In this document: piece after piece, positions 37,101 to 48,048 of the stretch
Numbering within the stretch: the stretch's first letter is position 1
Layout of the letters: the number at the start of each line of letters is the position of its first letter
Origin: Melitaea cinxia
Taxonomy: Eukaryota; Arthropoda; Insecta; Lepidoptera; Nymphalidae
NCBI RefSeq assembly: GCF_905220565.1
Contig: NC_059415.1
Span: 3,640,001-3,704,000, forward strand
Direction of reading: 5' to 3'
DNA length: 64,000 bases
Position numbers and translations under genes: made by a program
Notes under the pieces: model-generated
Told to the model about the DNA's origin: nothing
Databases searched by the model: none
Seen by the model: the letters and a program-made list of their open reading frames with translations, nothing else

Positions 37101-40100
37101 ATAAATACAAAAATTACACCTAGACTCAGACGGGAATCGACGGCGATCCGCGGCACAGAAAGCAGGGCCAATACAAACTGCGCCAACTGGCTAGTCCGAC
37201 CCTATCCCCAATTCTTCCCAGGAACTCTGGTCACCTTACTCACCAGCAGGAACACAACACTGCTTGAAAGCAGTATTATTTAGCTGTGATGTTCTGTAAG
37301 GTTGAGGTACTACCCCAGTCGAACTGCTCCATATATGGAGCAGGTAATTTCCTGCTGTGCTCTACCGTAAAATCTTAAGCAATGAAAAGTTATTTAAAAA
37401 AAGTTAATACTGAATAATTTGTATTTCAGTGAGTGAAATGATACTAATTTGTATTTTTTTTTATATAAGTATTATATTAGTTTTAAAGAATTAAAATGAT
37501 TTTAGGAAGTCCGTCAAGCAATGGTTGATCAAATAAAAGAGAGGCAAAAGGCAAAAGAGGTTTTAATACAGAAAATAGCAGAACAGGACGAGTACCATAG
37601 ACAACTGTTTGAACAAATTCAGCAGTTGGTCGACCATAAACAACTCACTGACGCACAGACTAGAAAACAACATCAGAAAGAAATACTGGCACAGATTGAA
37701 TATAATAAGTTATTAAAGGTTTGTTTTTATGCAATTTGATTATCTCGATTAAGCACTTAATTTTCTAATCCATAACAGAATTTAGTATATTAATGAAATA
37801 TTAAAAAGAAGTTTTTTACCTCAACATTATTGTAACAAGAATGAAATCAATGTTCTCTCCTTAACTATTTTAACTTAACACATAACTATTTTTTCAATAA
37901 TTTGCAAAATAAATAGATGTACGTTTTTTTTCTATACTATTATATATACAAATATGACTAGACTAAAAAGATAAGCTTTTTATAATAGGAGCGAGCTCGT
38001 CAAGAAGAATTGGAAGAAATAAAGAAATGCCAGATCGCGACCGAAGAATATCAACAGGAAATAAATAAAATGTTATGCAGGTATGAGTACATAAATAAAC
38101 AACGGTATTTCATTATCATGTGACGTGTCTTGCGGTTTTACATTCATACGTCCCAAACTGGAGCAAAAATCTGAATAGCTGTTGTGTTAGTCTGTGTTAA
38201 CTTGCTATGATGTACTAAGTATAACATAAACTAAAATGTAATATAAAATTTAAATATCGTTCTATGTTACATAATTTTTTACCTTATTAGTCATAGTGTA
38301 TGTAATTAATGTACATTCTGTAAACAAATAATACATTTTTATTCTAGCCGCGTACATACGTTGCACGCGGTGAGACATGTCAAGCTTACTACACAAGACA
38401 TAATTAAATACATGTACACGATAAAATATATATAATTATCAACGTATATTTATATTAAAGTAGGGGTATTTTAGTAGTCGACTTTAATGACGACGCGTTG
38501 GCGCAACAGTCACAGCACTGGTTTGTGGCTGTAGCGCTGGCCGTTGCGGGTTCGATCCCCGCACATGACAAACGTTTGTATTGGCCATACAGATGTTTAT
38601 CGTGGTCTGGGTGTTTGTTTAGTCCAGTCTCCCCACTGTGCCTCGGAGAGCACGGTAAGCTGTCGGTCTCGGTTGTTGCCACATACACCTGATAGCGATC
38701 GTTATTTATAATAGGGAATATATCCACCAACCCGCATTAGAGCAGCGTGGTGGATTTAGCTCGAATCCTTCTCCTACGTGGGGAAAGAGACCTATGCCCA
38801 GCAATGGGATATTATAGGCTGAAGCGAAGTAACCCTAATATAGTAGATGTATGAGCGTTGCTATAGATCCCCTGAAAAAAATATTCGAACTGTACAAAAT
38901 TTTAAAATTAACTCATACCATCCAAACATTTTGTTGAGGATGCAGCAAGATATGTCCTTCTCTAAGTCTCAACCTTACAGAAGATCACAGCTAAATAATA
39001 CTTCCCTTGAGCAGTGTTGTGCTCCTGTGGTGACTAAGGTAGCTAGACCTCCTGGGTACTGTCAAGGCGTTTGCGATACTTTGGTGTTGCTTCTGGGCCG
39101 TTCACTTTCTTGTGAAATTGGTCGAATAAAAGAAAAATATCACTTTGTGATGTAGATAGATTGTGGTACTTATTGTTCTTTATAATATATACAATATATA
39201 TACTGATTGTATGCAAATATTCATAATATCCTCGCTCGCATGTGGTCAGCTTAGTAATGATAGAAAATTAATATCTTTATTAATACTGTGTTCGTACGTA
39301 CTTCCAATACAAATAAGATAAATAGAAGCCAGTGACAACAATATGCGCTGCTTCTATTTGACTGACAATGATGAGCTCAGCAACGGTAGATTTTTTTTTA
39401 ATGTCACTAGGTCGGCAAACAAGCGTACGGCTCACCTGATGGTAAGCGATTACCGTAGCTTATAGACGCCTGCAACACCAGAAGCGTCGCAAGCGCGTTG
39501 CCGACCCAATCCCTAATCCCCCAGGAGCTCTGGTCACCTTACTCACCAACAGGAACACAATACTGCTTGAAAACAGTATTATTTTTCTATGATCTTCTGT
39601 AAGGTCGAGGTACTACCCCAGTCGGGCTGCTCCGTATTTTGAGCAGGAAATTCCTGCTGTGCCCTACCTCAGTTAAGTTAGATAAGAAGTTAAGATATGT
39701 ACTAATTGGGTGTAAAATTAAACCACATGGTTTATTTTAATCCATCCATCCCATATTTATCTTCAAATATTTATTCCACACACTTTTATCAAAAATATAC
39801 TTGTTTCGGAATCCATAAGAAATCGTAAGCTAGCTTCGTAAAGCTTCTTTACAAACGCTTGAGTTGGGGAGTAGGCTGGTGAATGCGTGTGACGAGAGTG
39901 TTACGAAAAGTGTGATCGGGTGAAGTGAACGTAAGTTGAGAGTGAGACATAAGTTAGATGGAGCTAATGAAGTATACCTTCGGTCGTGTGGTCTAAATCG
40001 CACTCGTTTATTTTTATTATTAGATATCTTAAGAACTTGTCTAAGGAGTCTATTGAATATGAAGGCAGAAAAATTCTTGAATTTTTTACGATAATTTTTT

Positions 40101-42094
40101 TTAGTTTCTACCATAATAAAATATCTATGAGTTATGAATGAATCAGAGCGATCTGTCAAAATTAAATTTATTCAAATTCAAAAACACTTAAAAACGTCAT
40201 TTTACAAATTAAAATTTTAATAGTGACACATAATTAACATTGATAAGCAAGTTTGTTCCTTTTTCTAAAGATAAAACCGCATCGATTTGCCGATAAAGGA
40301 ATGACGTCATTCATTATTGCATGCGCACTGCATAATGCACTTGAATACTACACTGTTCTTTATAAACATAAAACACTTGATATCATTTATTTAGTTATTT
40401 CATATGAAGTAAAATAGGACTCACTTTTTGTTAGTAACTATTTAACTTAATAAATATATTAGTATTTAATATGAACAAAAATTATACTTGGATCTCTACT
40501 TCTCGGTTCCATTCGAATTATTAGTAAGGACAAAATAAAAAACTACGTTTAAAAAACTAACTTCAAAAACTAAAAAGCAAATAATAACTTGATATAGATT
40601 TAATTTGAAACACTTCATTGTCTTTTCTTGTACACCTACTAATTTTAATCAAATACTATTGTTTGTACTGTGTACCTACCTACTGATAGTTTTGAAGTCG
40701 GTGCTAAACCTTACACAAAATAAAACTTAATATTAAAAATATAAAAAGCCCAATGAAATTCCTACTACGCTTGGGAAGTTTTGTTCTAGACGTAACCCCG
40801 CTCAAGGTAACGGCGAGTCTTACATTTGGCTTGCAAACATGCAGGTGAAACCGCAAGGCAAATGTAGTCATTAACATTAATATTAAAAGCGTAACCAGTA
40901 ATGATAAAACGAAAAAAAGGGCAGGAAAACATTAATAGGGCACGAACTAACATTTAAGGACGTGACAGTGTACTGGGAATATTAATTAAATTCCGCGTTT
41001 TTATTTGTAATAAACTTCAGTCGCACTTTGTGGGTTACACTATATTGTTGAATCTATAGTTAGTTGTTTACATTTAGAAATATATAGGTAATATTAGAAA
41101 AAAATATATATATTCGACTTGTTAAAGAAATTATTAAGTGTTTCAGAGTTTAAATGTAAGAAATAAAAAAAATTACGTTAATTCACTCATTAATTTGAAT
41201 TATTGACATTCAAGTGTTAAAGATTACTCCAAAAGTTGTAATCAAATCTCGATGAAATTTAAATGTGACCACATGATAAACACCGGCTTTCGATTAAATT
41301 AAAAATCATCAAAATCGGTACACGCAGTAAAAAGTTACGCGGATTTTTGAGGGTTTCTCTCGACTTCTCTGGGATCCCACCATCAGATCCTGGTTTCCTT
41401 ATCATGTACTACACTTAGGATATCTCCTTTCCAACAAAAAAGAATTATCAATATCGGTTAAAAATAGCAGGGATGATTTCACTAAAGTCACGTAGAGAGG
41501 AATGAAGAAGACACGAAAGAGATTAATCAGTAAGGTCGAGATTATAATCTCAATAGAATATTGAAGACTGGATGATGGTGAAAATGATAAGCTTCTTAAT
41601 AACATTAAATAATGAACACAAATATGAAATGCTTTAATATTTTTGTACTCGCTTTTACCCGTGACTTCTTACTTATGGAGTAAGGAATGACAATTTCACA
41701 ACTATTGTTTGTAATAACTCCTGATCCATATTGTGTATCAAGATAAACGCTACGACAATTCTTATATTAGATCTGTGGGATACAGTCCTGAAAACCACAT
41801 CCAATTTCACATACACTGCGCATGATACTGGAATAAACATATACTCGTATGTAGATAAAAAATCTCAAATACTTTTTTCAAGCACATATAAAATTTGTAT
41901 TCACTAAATATCTCTGATTTATCGATAGCCATCGCTTATATGTAATAATATGTATGTGTATGATATGTAAATAAATAATTTATTTTTGCAGGCCGTTCTT
42001 TAGCGAAGAAATCCACCCTTTCATGAAGCAAATGGCTAAAGGGTTATCGATGAAAGAAAAATGTCCCTGCTCAAGACCTGACTATTGCAAATAA
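25166..42094 (+). CDS. Cfap53: CFAP53-like coiled-coil (TPH-domain) protein, copy C
   Basis: Exons 25166-25243, 25830-25981, 26154-26234, 31175-31339, 32439-32557, 32933-33113, 33521-33708, 34065-34229, 37506-37718, 37989-38080 and 41992-42094, all with GT/AG sites. Phases agree everywhere except between 31339 (phase 2) and 32439 (needs phase 1). A short exon of about 12-20 codons is therefore probably missed there. About 512 residues are visible. The protein is charged coiled coil with FDKMWHEV, ALWDEDIRKEEE and VRQAMVDQI segments and ends FSEEIHPFMKQMAK, parallel to the IHPM end of human CFAP53. The 71-codon exon 37506-37718 equals the 71-codon exon 8 of gene A. A role in cilia or sperm flagella follows from the family. 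Introns are swollen by transposons, including a complete hAT. Confidence 0.8.
25375..25505 (-). repeat. Possible tRNA-like SINE fragment
   Basis: GCGGGTATCGAACC is an inverse box B-like motif in intron 1 of gene C. The remainder does not match the better SINE copies closely. Weak call. Confidence 0.3.
26271..26437. repeat. 5' subterminal CAAGAC/GTCTTG motif array of the hAT
   Basis: Many copies of CAAGACC or its inverse GGTCTTG in both orientations, partly palindromic. A matching array lies at the other end, 30594-30736. Such arrays are usually transposase-binding sites in hAT elements. Confidence 0.8.
27320..27457 (-). mobile_element. 138-bp Helitron-like element nested in the hAT
   Basis: CTAGCTGTGCCCGCGACTTC at the plus-strand left end and ATAATATTAGTATAGA at the right end, with flanking A and T consistent with an AT target. 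It lies between the hAT 5' end and the transposase start. Confidence 0.7.
27790..30168 (+). CDS. hAT transposase (BED finger, RNase-H-like DDE, hATC)
   Basis: Two exons, 27790-28089 and 28453-30168, joined in phase 0 by a 363-bp GT/AG intron, give 671 residues. The BED zinc finger is at residues 42-70 (C42-x2-C45-x19-H65-x4-H70). Catalytic candidates are D181 in the DGWTS motif, D247 in TVDNAT and E635 in SVPAERLFS of the C-terminal dimerisation domain. The conserved C276-x2-H279 (CFAHILNL) is present. An acidic run lies near residue 310-320. No stop or frameshift is seen, so the enzyme may be functional. The start is the first ATG in good context after the element's 5' region. The family is Ac-like hAT by motif. 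It moves its own element by cut-and-paste and has no role in gene C. Confidence 0.93.
30226..30231 (+). terminator. Poly(A) signal of the hAT transposase gene
   Basis: AATAAA 58 nt after the transposase stop codon. Confidence 0.6.
30594..30736. repeat. 3' subterminal CAAGACC array of the hAT
   Basis: Runs of CAAGACCAAGACCAAGAC in one main orientation, ending just inside the terminal repeat. It mirrors the array at the 5' end. Confidence 0.8.
31789..32068 (-). mobile_element. Family 2 SINE-like repeat, full copy
   Basis: T run, TATGTCACTAGGTCGGCATA at the left and CTGTGCCCTACCTCAG at the right. It lies in intron 4 of gene C, the intron where an exon seems to be missing. Confidence 0.75.
34350..34783. 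mobile_element. Non-autonomous DNA element with CCCTACCTCA inverted ends
   Basis: TTAAGAGTGTACCCTACCTC at the left is matched by GAGGTAGGGTAGCCCCTTAA at the right. No coding frame. In intron 8 of gene C. Confidence 0.55.
35165..35272. repeat. Palindrome-bearing relative of the 19 kb inverted-repeat elements
   Basis: About 50 bp (CGATTTTATTTTTGTG ... CCCACACATTAG ... TTCTAAACATTTT) matches the left flank of the second tRNA-like element at 19308-19365. The following TTGAATATCATATTCATATT and ATTTTGATATGATATTCAA arms form a hairpin with no tRNA-like core. Confidence 0.6.
35775..36590 (-). mobile_element. 5'-truncated R1-like LINE fragment (minus)
   Basis: Its 3' UTR matches the 12295-12905 copy (GGGGAACCCATTTACGGGTG, CAGGACGCCCGGGTAGGC). 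The coding part reads LTQILTGHGCFGEYLCR, then CHDCGAVMDSAQHTLDVCPR, a C-x2-C...H...C knuckle typical of R1-clade C-termini. After CPRWVALRR it is shortened and frameshifted relative to the first copy. The upstream limit is approximate. Confidence 0.8.
36889..37370 (-). mobile_element. Family 2 repeat split by a tRNA-derived SINE
   Basis: Family 2 sequence (GCAAACAAGCGTACGGCTCA ... TACCGTAGCTTATA) is interrupted at about 36957-37195 by a different SINE. The SINE has inverse box B GGGAATCGACG and inverse box A ACTGCGCCAACTGGC. Family 2 then resumes to GCTGTGCTCTACC. A fragment of the inserted SINE also lies at 56660-56815. Confidence 0.6.
38491..38827 (+). mobile_element. tRNA-derived SINE, full-length-like
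   Basis: CGTTGGCGCAACAGTCAC and GGGTTCGATCCCCGC head motifs, tail GCCCAGCAATGGGATATTAT followed by AGGCTGA. In intron 10 of gene C. Confidence 0.8.
38960..39090 (+). repeat. Partial family 2 repeat
   Basis: ACCTTACAGAAGATCACAGC through GTTGTGCTCCTGTGGTGACT, diverged. The 102-codon open frame across it is not a gene. Confidence 0.55.
39391..39672 (-). mobile_element. Family 2 SINE-like repeat, full copy
   Basis: T run, ATGTCACTAGGTCGGCAAAC at the left and GCTGTGCCCTACCTCAG at the right. In intron 10 of gene C. Confidence 0.75.
39850..39965. repeat. Dispersed repeat shared with 50855-50990
   Basis: CGAAAAGTGTGATC, AGTTGAGAG and the surrounding pattern recur at 50855-50990 inside the pogo-type element, at moderate divergence. 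Nature unknown. Confidence 0.5.
39966..41169. other. Intron 10 of gene C, nothing recognised
   Basis: AT-rich intronic DNA with no identifiable gene or element end. Confidence 0.4.
41170..41470 (-). repeat. Family 4 repeat fragment (minus)
   Basis: Inverse of the GGGATCCCAGAGAAATCGAG and ACTGGGTGTACCGATTTTGA module found at 49625-50218 and 57737-58493. Confidence 0.6.
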
Positions 42095-42140
42095 TTTCAA
42101 TAGAAATTGAGAAAATGAATTATTGATTTTGGTTTTTTTT

Positions 42141-42146
42141 AATAAA
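42141..42146 (+). terminator. Poly(A) signal of gene C
   Basis: AATAAA 47 nt after the stop codon. Confidence 0.6.
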
Positions 42147-42253
42147 ATTTTGTTTTAAAACTTAATTACTTTTTATTTCTCCTGGACTGCGATAATTTGT
42201 TTAAGGCCGGTTTCACTAGTTGTGGATAGTGTATCCTGCAAATAAGGTACGAA

Positions 42254-42475
42254 TAGACTTTAACTAACCATTAGATAACCATCCAACTGCTGCCTTTGAA
42301 ATACACAGGCCGAAGACGGGCAGCAGCGTCTTCGTTGCTACAAAGCCAGTACTGCGGTCACCAACACGTCTGCCCAGCGTGGTGACTATGGGCAACACAC
42401 ATGAGTTCACGTTATTTTTGGCGTAAACTTGTGGAGGCCTATGTCCAGCAGTGGATTGTATAGGCTGTAATGATG
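42254..42475 (-). repeat. Family 3 repeat (minus)
   Basis: GAAGACGGGCAGCAGCGTCT and GGAGGCCTATGTCCAGCAGT are the inverse of the motifs in the copies at 14494 and 23350. Confidence 0.65.
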
Positions 42476-45200
42476 AGACTTTAACAGCAGGAGGTCGAAT
42501 AGGCCATTAGGACTCGTTTCTCTTCAATTAATAATCCACAAAATAGTGAAATTCGATGGTAAAGAAAACATAACATCAAACTTTTATCTGTTGGATACCA
42601 TTATTCGTCCAATAGCGTTGCCCACAACCAGTATAACAGATTCATAATGTATTAGGTACTATTTTGTGTTAAAAATTATTACGTTTAAAAAAGTACACTT
42701 TTTTAGCTATAAATTGTTTATATTTGTTATTGTTGTGCTAATTGTCGATTGCAATCTTTTAGTTATTAAATAGTTCCTACAACTATAAATTACCATACTT
42801 ACCTAACTAATAAAATTCGCATGTCATATTTACAACTGTATGTCATTATTGTTTAAATAGTCATTGTAACAGATACATGTTAAGTCAATTTTAATCTAAA
42901 CCAATATTATAAAGCTGACGAGTTTGTTTTTTTGTTTGCTTGAACGCGCTAATCTCAGAAAATATCTACTTATCACGCTAAGACCAATGATGATGATGAT
43001 GATGATGATGATGAAATATCATCTTGGACTCTAACCTTCGAGAAATCATCTATTACGCCAACCAATTAGTATTCTTGTGTTCTAATTATTATTTTTAGAA
43101 AAAAAAAAACATTACATTAGGTGAGTTGGTGTAATTAATGTTAAAACCTGATATATTAGACATACAATTTTTTGTTACAAATTTCATGAACAAAATTCAT
43201 GACAAAGAAATAGGCGCAGATAATTTATATTTATAATTGTCAAAAAAGAATAGTTCTTTTGCCTTAAGGTCTTGTGTTACTCGTTGTTAAAAAAATCTGA
43301 GAAGTTCGAGTGGTATTCTCAAAATAGTTCCGTACAACCACATAATTTTTAACAGATTATACGTTAACGTTGGTAAAATACGGCTAATTTTATGTGCTCC
43401 AGTAGATTACCTAACTATTTTTTACAGTTGTAATACCAAACTACTAAATAAATGTTATGTTAAAATTAAAGTTCATATCTATAAATGTACGGCAAAAACC
43501 TTAACAGGTTTGTATAGTACTGCTTTCAAATAGTGTCGTATTCATGTGGTGAGTGAGATGGCAAGAGCTCCTGGGGGTAGGAGGGTGGAGATTAAGGTCG
43601 GCACCCCGATCGCAACGCTCCTAGTAGCAGGCAGTGCAGGGGTCTAAAAGTATACGGCGCCACACCCGGTTGCCAGGTCCCGGGGGGCACCCGACAGGTT
43701 ATAATGTAAGTACTATAGTAGTTATCTGTTACGAAGCTGTCATTCCATAAAATTAAGCTTCGATAGGGGGGCGCCAAGGTACATCTAGCATCCCGGCGCC
43801 AAATAGGCTAGGGCCGGCCCAGTTTGCCATATTAGTTATATAAAAAACGTGTACAGATTGTATACGGAATACTAAAATCAACTAAACATTATATCTCATA
43901 ATATCCTTGACATTGTTATCTATCATTCGGCGTATCTCACGATTCTCGGAAACCGTACTACGTGCGGCGTCCTCATAATTTTTTGTAATTCCATGCGTAA
44001 CACGTCTTCTATGAGACAAACATGTCGATAAGATGATACTAGATAGCTACACTACATGGTACAATCAGGAACATTGGTCTAGGAACAATTTGAATATATT
44101 GCAATGTCATTAAGGCTGAAGTAACTTTTATTTGTGGGTTCGTAGGCGCTAATAACTATATATTATGTCGTCCTTACTTGCTCTTTGATTTTGTAGAGCA
44201 TTGTATATTAAAAAAAGATTGCATTTACGTTGCACCAAAACTTCGTATTAATCATACACGTACTAGGCTACTAAGAAATTTTTTATTCAAAAATTATATT
44301 AGAATACTTGTTTTTTTTTTTTTTTTTTTAATTTAATGACACCCTGTTGTTGGAACCACCTTGCTTGAATTGCCTTAGTCGCAAACAATTTATTGTCATT
44401 TCTTAATTTCTCTTTCTCCAACTTATTGTTAAACTGAATTAAATCAAAATTAGAGAACGTTAAATCTTAAACTTTCGAATCAAAATAAAAAAATATTTTT
44501 ATTTAAGTTGGTTAAGACTATTCAAAATAATTTTGAATAGTCTCTCTACAAAATAAAAATATATTCGTTTTTTATACCTACGTTAGCTATGTGAAGAGAA
44601 TTATGTATGTGAAGAATGTAGTTATGAGAAGCTACCACCGACTCGGAACAACAATATAGGGATATAAATTAAGGTCACACAAAAGGTTTGATTGTAAAAA
44701 TCTTTTAAGCTCGATGGTATGATAGATCGTCTTCCACTCGGGTAACTAGTAATTTAACTGTACTTAATTAAATTGGGCACGGTATTCTCGCAAATTTTAA
44801 CGCAATGTTTATAAATGTTTAGTACTTTTGTTTTTCGTTCTTTTTTTGTATTGCGATATTTTTAATTACATACACAAGAAGATCGTTTGTGCTTTTGATT
44901 AGGTATTTTATAAAATAAGTCTTAAAGAGCGTAAATCTTACGGAGAACTTAAAATAAAATTATACAGGGGTGTAAAATGTCTACGGAATATTTCTTCTTA
45001 GCGCAATAATTGCAATATTTGAATAACAAATGCGTCTGTTCTGAAACAATAAACCTCAAACATGCTTCCGTACTTTTAGTTTCTCAATGACTGTACATTT
45101 GAACAACGATTTTCCTCTAGGAAGAACTTAATTTATGCCAATAAAAATATACTTATTACGAAGGCAACTTGTTACACTGTGATTTCATTCTTAAAGTTTT
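42476..45200. other. Intergenic between genes C and D
   Basis: No gene recognised. A (GAT)n microsatellite is at 42986-43012, a 5' Helitron-like fragment lies near 42895-42960, and a diverged family 2 fragment is at 43520-43650. A GC-rich patch, 43640-43820, has no identifiable frame. Confidence 0.4.
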
Positions 45201-45217
45201 CCTTAAACATCCTGAAC

Positions 45218-45225
45218 TATATAAG
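45218..45225 (+). promoter_or_regulatory. TATA box of gene D
   Basis: TATATAAG, 45 nt before the start codon, with an initiator-like GCAGTTCATC about 30 nt downstream. The short leader fits a TATA-driven, tissue-specific secreted-protein gene. Confidence 0.75.
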
Positions 45226-45269
45226 CCTTACGGTCTAATTCTCGGCGCAGTTCATCACAGCATTCCAAG

Positions 45270-46964
45270 ATGAACACTAAGCTTGTTTTATTATTCGCTT
45301 TCGCGAGTGTTGTGTCGAGTAACGATCTAACGATCGGATCGGATACGGAAGGAAGAAAAATATTCGATGAAATAAGACAAGCGAATCCGGCTATATGGAG
45401 GCAAATCGAAAATGTCACCATCATTGCACCGAGCGACGAAGTTATAAGCAGAGTCGTGGTCACAGATATGAGGCCAGAAAAAGATGGCGATGTACAAATT
45501 GTGGCCGGCGGTGAAAGAAAAAATAATGTCACCATTGAACTCAAAAGTCCAACGGTTTTGAGAGGTTACGAATTTCATCTTGAAGTGTACAGTGTTCCTG
45601 AGACAAAATTAACTGACGCTGAAGAAAATATATCTGAGCCTACGTTGACCACAGATCAATCAAGCGTACCTGAAAATAGTGAAGCGTCACAAGACACAGA
45701 TGGAAGTGGTGACAATATTGAAACATCTGAAATGCCTGACTACGTAGAAAAAACAACTGAAACAGCTGAAAGTTCGACTAACAATGGCATTCCTTCATTA
45801 GTTGGAAGAGTAGACGGGGATATTCTAAGACCAGCTCGTGAAACGTACGATGATAATAATAATCCCAAAACACCCGTATCCGAAGGCTCTTCAAACCTAC
45901 ACCCTTCTGTAGTTGCAGGTGACTCTGATGTAACGACTACTGAAAATGTCAAAATTGGAATGGATTTAAGTGATGAAGCGACCAGTGAGTCAGAAATGGC
46001 ACCGAAAATTTACGAAAACGAAAAAGTTACTGATGCACCTGAATCTTTTGATAATAGTAAAAACATACCCGATTATCCTGCATTAAGCATCTTAGATTAC
46101 ATTAAAAGTAAAGAAGGAGCGAGAAGTATTCGTTACACACAGGTTGAAACAAGCGAGACTAGTCAAGACGGTACCACAACAGAGAGCAATATACAAAGTA
46201 CACAAAGTGTAGATATGTCCTATACATCATTACCAGCAGCAGAGCCCAGTGGCTCTCGTAATGAGGACGACACTGTCGATTTAGTTCCTCCCGTAGAAAC
46301 TGATTATAATACTGATTTTTCCTCAAATGATGAAAATACGGAAAAACCTATAGAAAATTCTACAACTTTGAACAGACCTCGGGCAGGCCGTGGCTTAGAC
46401 ACCGATAATATACAAGAACAGGCCTTTGCAACTGAAATTCCCATAGAAATTACTACGACAGATAACGAAAACTCTGAAAGTAGTACAACAAAAGTGCCAA
46501 TTGATGATCAGTTAAGGAATACTCGAGACGCAAGAAAAGACCTAGAAGATAATGAGTCTAATGATCTTAACTCTTCACTTTATCCTACTCAAACCGAAAC
46601 GCCTTTATGTAACATACTCAATAACGGCGATAAACAGGCAAATGCTCTCAATCCTAACGTCTTAATACTCAATGGCGATCAACTAACTCTGACACCAGAT
46701 AATTATAAATTACAATTTGGAATTCCAATCGTTCTAATTATCGGTAGCAACACCAATATTCCTACGATTAAAATAATTGCAGAGAGCGTGAGTGATGAAA
46801 ATAAAGTCGACATTCAACCATTACAAGGCTCAGTAGAAGAAAACTTACCTGAAGAGAAATCAAATGACTACCCTCAAGACAAAGAGATTCAAGAAGACGA
46901 TTTTGTTCCAAATCCTGTGACGAATGACAATTTCGTTCCAAACCCTGTGATGAATTACAATTAA
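45270..46964 (+). CDS. Secreted acidic Ser/Thr-rich protein, single exon
   Basis: A 564-residue intronless frame. Residues 1-18 (MNTKLVLLFAFASVVSSN) are a clear signal peptide. Residues about 20-110 form an ordered, probably conserved region (IFDEIRQANPAIWRQIENV, VVVTDMRPEKDGD, VTIELKSPTVLRGYEFHLEV). Residues about 110-430 are a long low-complexity acidic Ser/Thr/Glu/Asn stretch, likely disordered and O-glycosylated. A second ordered-looking segment near 455-510 (NPNVLILNGDQLTLTP, FGIPIVLIIG) follows. The end carries two FVPNPV repeats. Several N-x-S/T sites are present. The start follows a TATA box and short leader. I do not recognise the family with certainty. An extracellular matrix, mucin-like or silk/salivary-type product is possible but not shown. 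Confidence 0.85.
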   Translation: MNTKLVLLFAFASVVSSNDLTIGSDTEGRKIFDEIRQANPAIWRQIENVTIIAPSDEVISRVVVTDMRPEKDGDVQIVAGGERKNNVTIELKSPTVLRGYEFHLEVYSVPETKLTDAEENISEPTLTTDQSSVPENSEASQDTDGSGDNIETSEMPDYVEKTTETAESSTNNGIPSLVGRVDGDILRPARETYDDNNNPKTPVSEGSSNLHPSVVAGDSDVTTTENVKIGMDLSDEATSESEMAPKIYENEKVTDAPESFDNSKNIPDYPALSILDYIKSKEGARSIRYTQVETSETSQDGTTTESNIQSTQSVDMSYTSLPAAEPSGSRNEDDTVDLVPPVETDYNTDFSSNDENTEKPIENSTTLNRPRAGRGLDTDNIQEQAFATEIPIEITTTDNENSESSTTKVPIDDQLRNTRDARKDLEDNESNDLNSSLYPTQTETPLCNILNNGDKQANALNPNVLILNGDQLTLTPDNYKLQFGIPIVLIIGSNTNIPTIKIIAESVSDENKVDIQPLQGSVEENLPEEKSNDYPQDKEIQEDDFVPNPVTNDNFVPNPVMNYN

Positions 46965-47042
46965 GATAGTATTGTGTAATTATTTATTATATGTTTTGAG
47001 TATTTTGTAACTATTTATTTAAATACACTTAGAAGTTTACAA

Positions 47043-47048
47043 AATAAA
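47043..47048 (+). terminator. Poly(A) signal of gene D
   Basis: AATAAA 78 nt after the stop codon. Confidence 0.6.
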
Positions 47049-47732
47049 TCAATTCATTTCGTTATATTTATTTAATTCCTACAAAAAACTTACAAAATAT
47101 ATATGTATTGATAGATAATACATACAAAATTGTAACGTCTCCTTTTGAATAAAATAACGATGTCTTTATAATATTGATGAAATAAGATATCTTTAAATCA
47201 AACGTCAGATCGTCAATCAGTACGTCAGATTATAAACGTTCAATAGGTTTCCCTTCAAAACGCAAGAACAAATTTGCATTTGCTATTCTTTGAATAATAT
47301 CTATAAAATACAAATGTACCTAATCATAGAAACAATTTTTCATACGCCTTAAAACCTATTCATAACGTACGCCGCAACGTACGTTATGGATAGGTTTAGT
47401 TTATATATATTTTTTTTAATTTAATACTAAATTCGCACCTTAGAAAAAAGAAAGATTTTAAGAAGGTAAAGATTTCTTACTTAAAAATATTATTGTTCAA
47501 ATACTGTTTTTGTAAAAACATTTTAAAATAAAAAATATCAGTGTTTTTTAGTACTAGTTGTAACTGCACAAAGAACTTAAATAATACAATAATTAATTAG
47601 ATCAGAGTTTCTTAAATGATATGGTAAAAACAGCATGGAATATATTTGTCAACGATATTGCTATTAATTGGTAACACGAGCTTAAATATTTCATGCTTTC
47701 CCTTAGAGATACCTACGCATGTATTTAGTCTG
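47049..47732. other. Intergenic, nothing recognised
   Basis: AT-rich. A small inverted repeat near 47346-47398 (CCTATTCATAACGTACG and CGTACGTTATGGATAGG) is the only structure seen. Confidence 0.4.
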
Positions 47733-48048
47733 TAGCTTCCCACTTATGAGCATGGGCCTCTTTCTTTATGTAGGAGAAGGATTGGAGCTTAATCCACCAC
47801 GATGCTCAACTGCGGGTTGGCGGATATGTTCCCTTAGAATGAGTAACGATCGCTATCAGGTATTTATGATAACAATCGGGACCGACGGCTACGCGAGGCA
47901 CGCTGGGAAAACCCACAAGGACAGACATCCAAACTGGAACGAAATATTTGTATAAATACAAATATCCATTCTGTGCGAGAATCGAACCCGTAAACCGTCG
48001 GTGTTTTAGGCGATTACTCGCACCACTACACTAAAGCGGTTGTCTACT
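47733..48048 (-). mobile_element. tRNA-derived SINE (minus)
   Basis: Inverse of the SINE body: GCGGGTTGGCGGATATGTTC, GACCGACGGCTACGCGAGG, and inverse box B GAATCGAACCCG. The head sequence most resembles the 12052 copy. Confidence 0.75.

Noticed and set aside
43592..43820. GC-rich patch as a gene or CpG promoter
   Set aside because: Partly a diverged family 2 repeat. No frame or core promoter could be supported.
45203..45544. Minus-strand frames across gene D
   Set aside because: Antisense shadows of a clear signal-peptide gene with its own TATA box.
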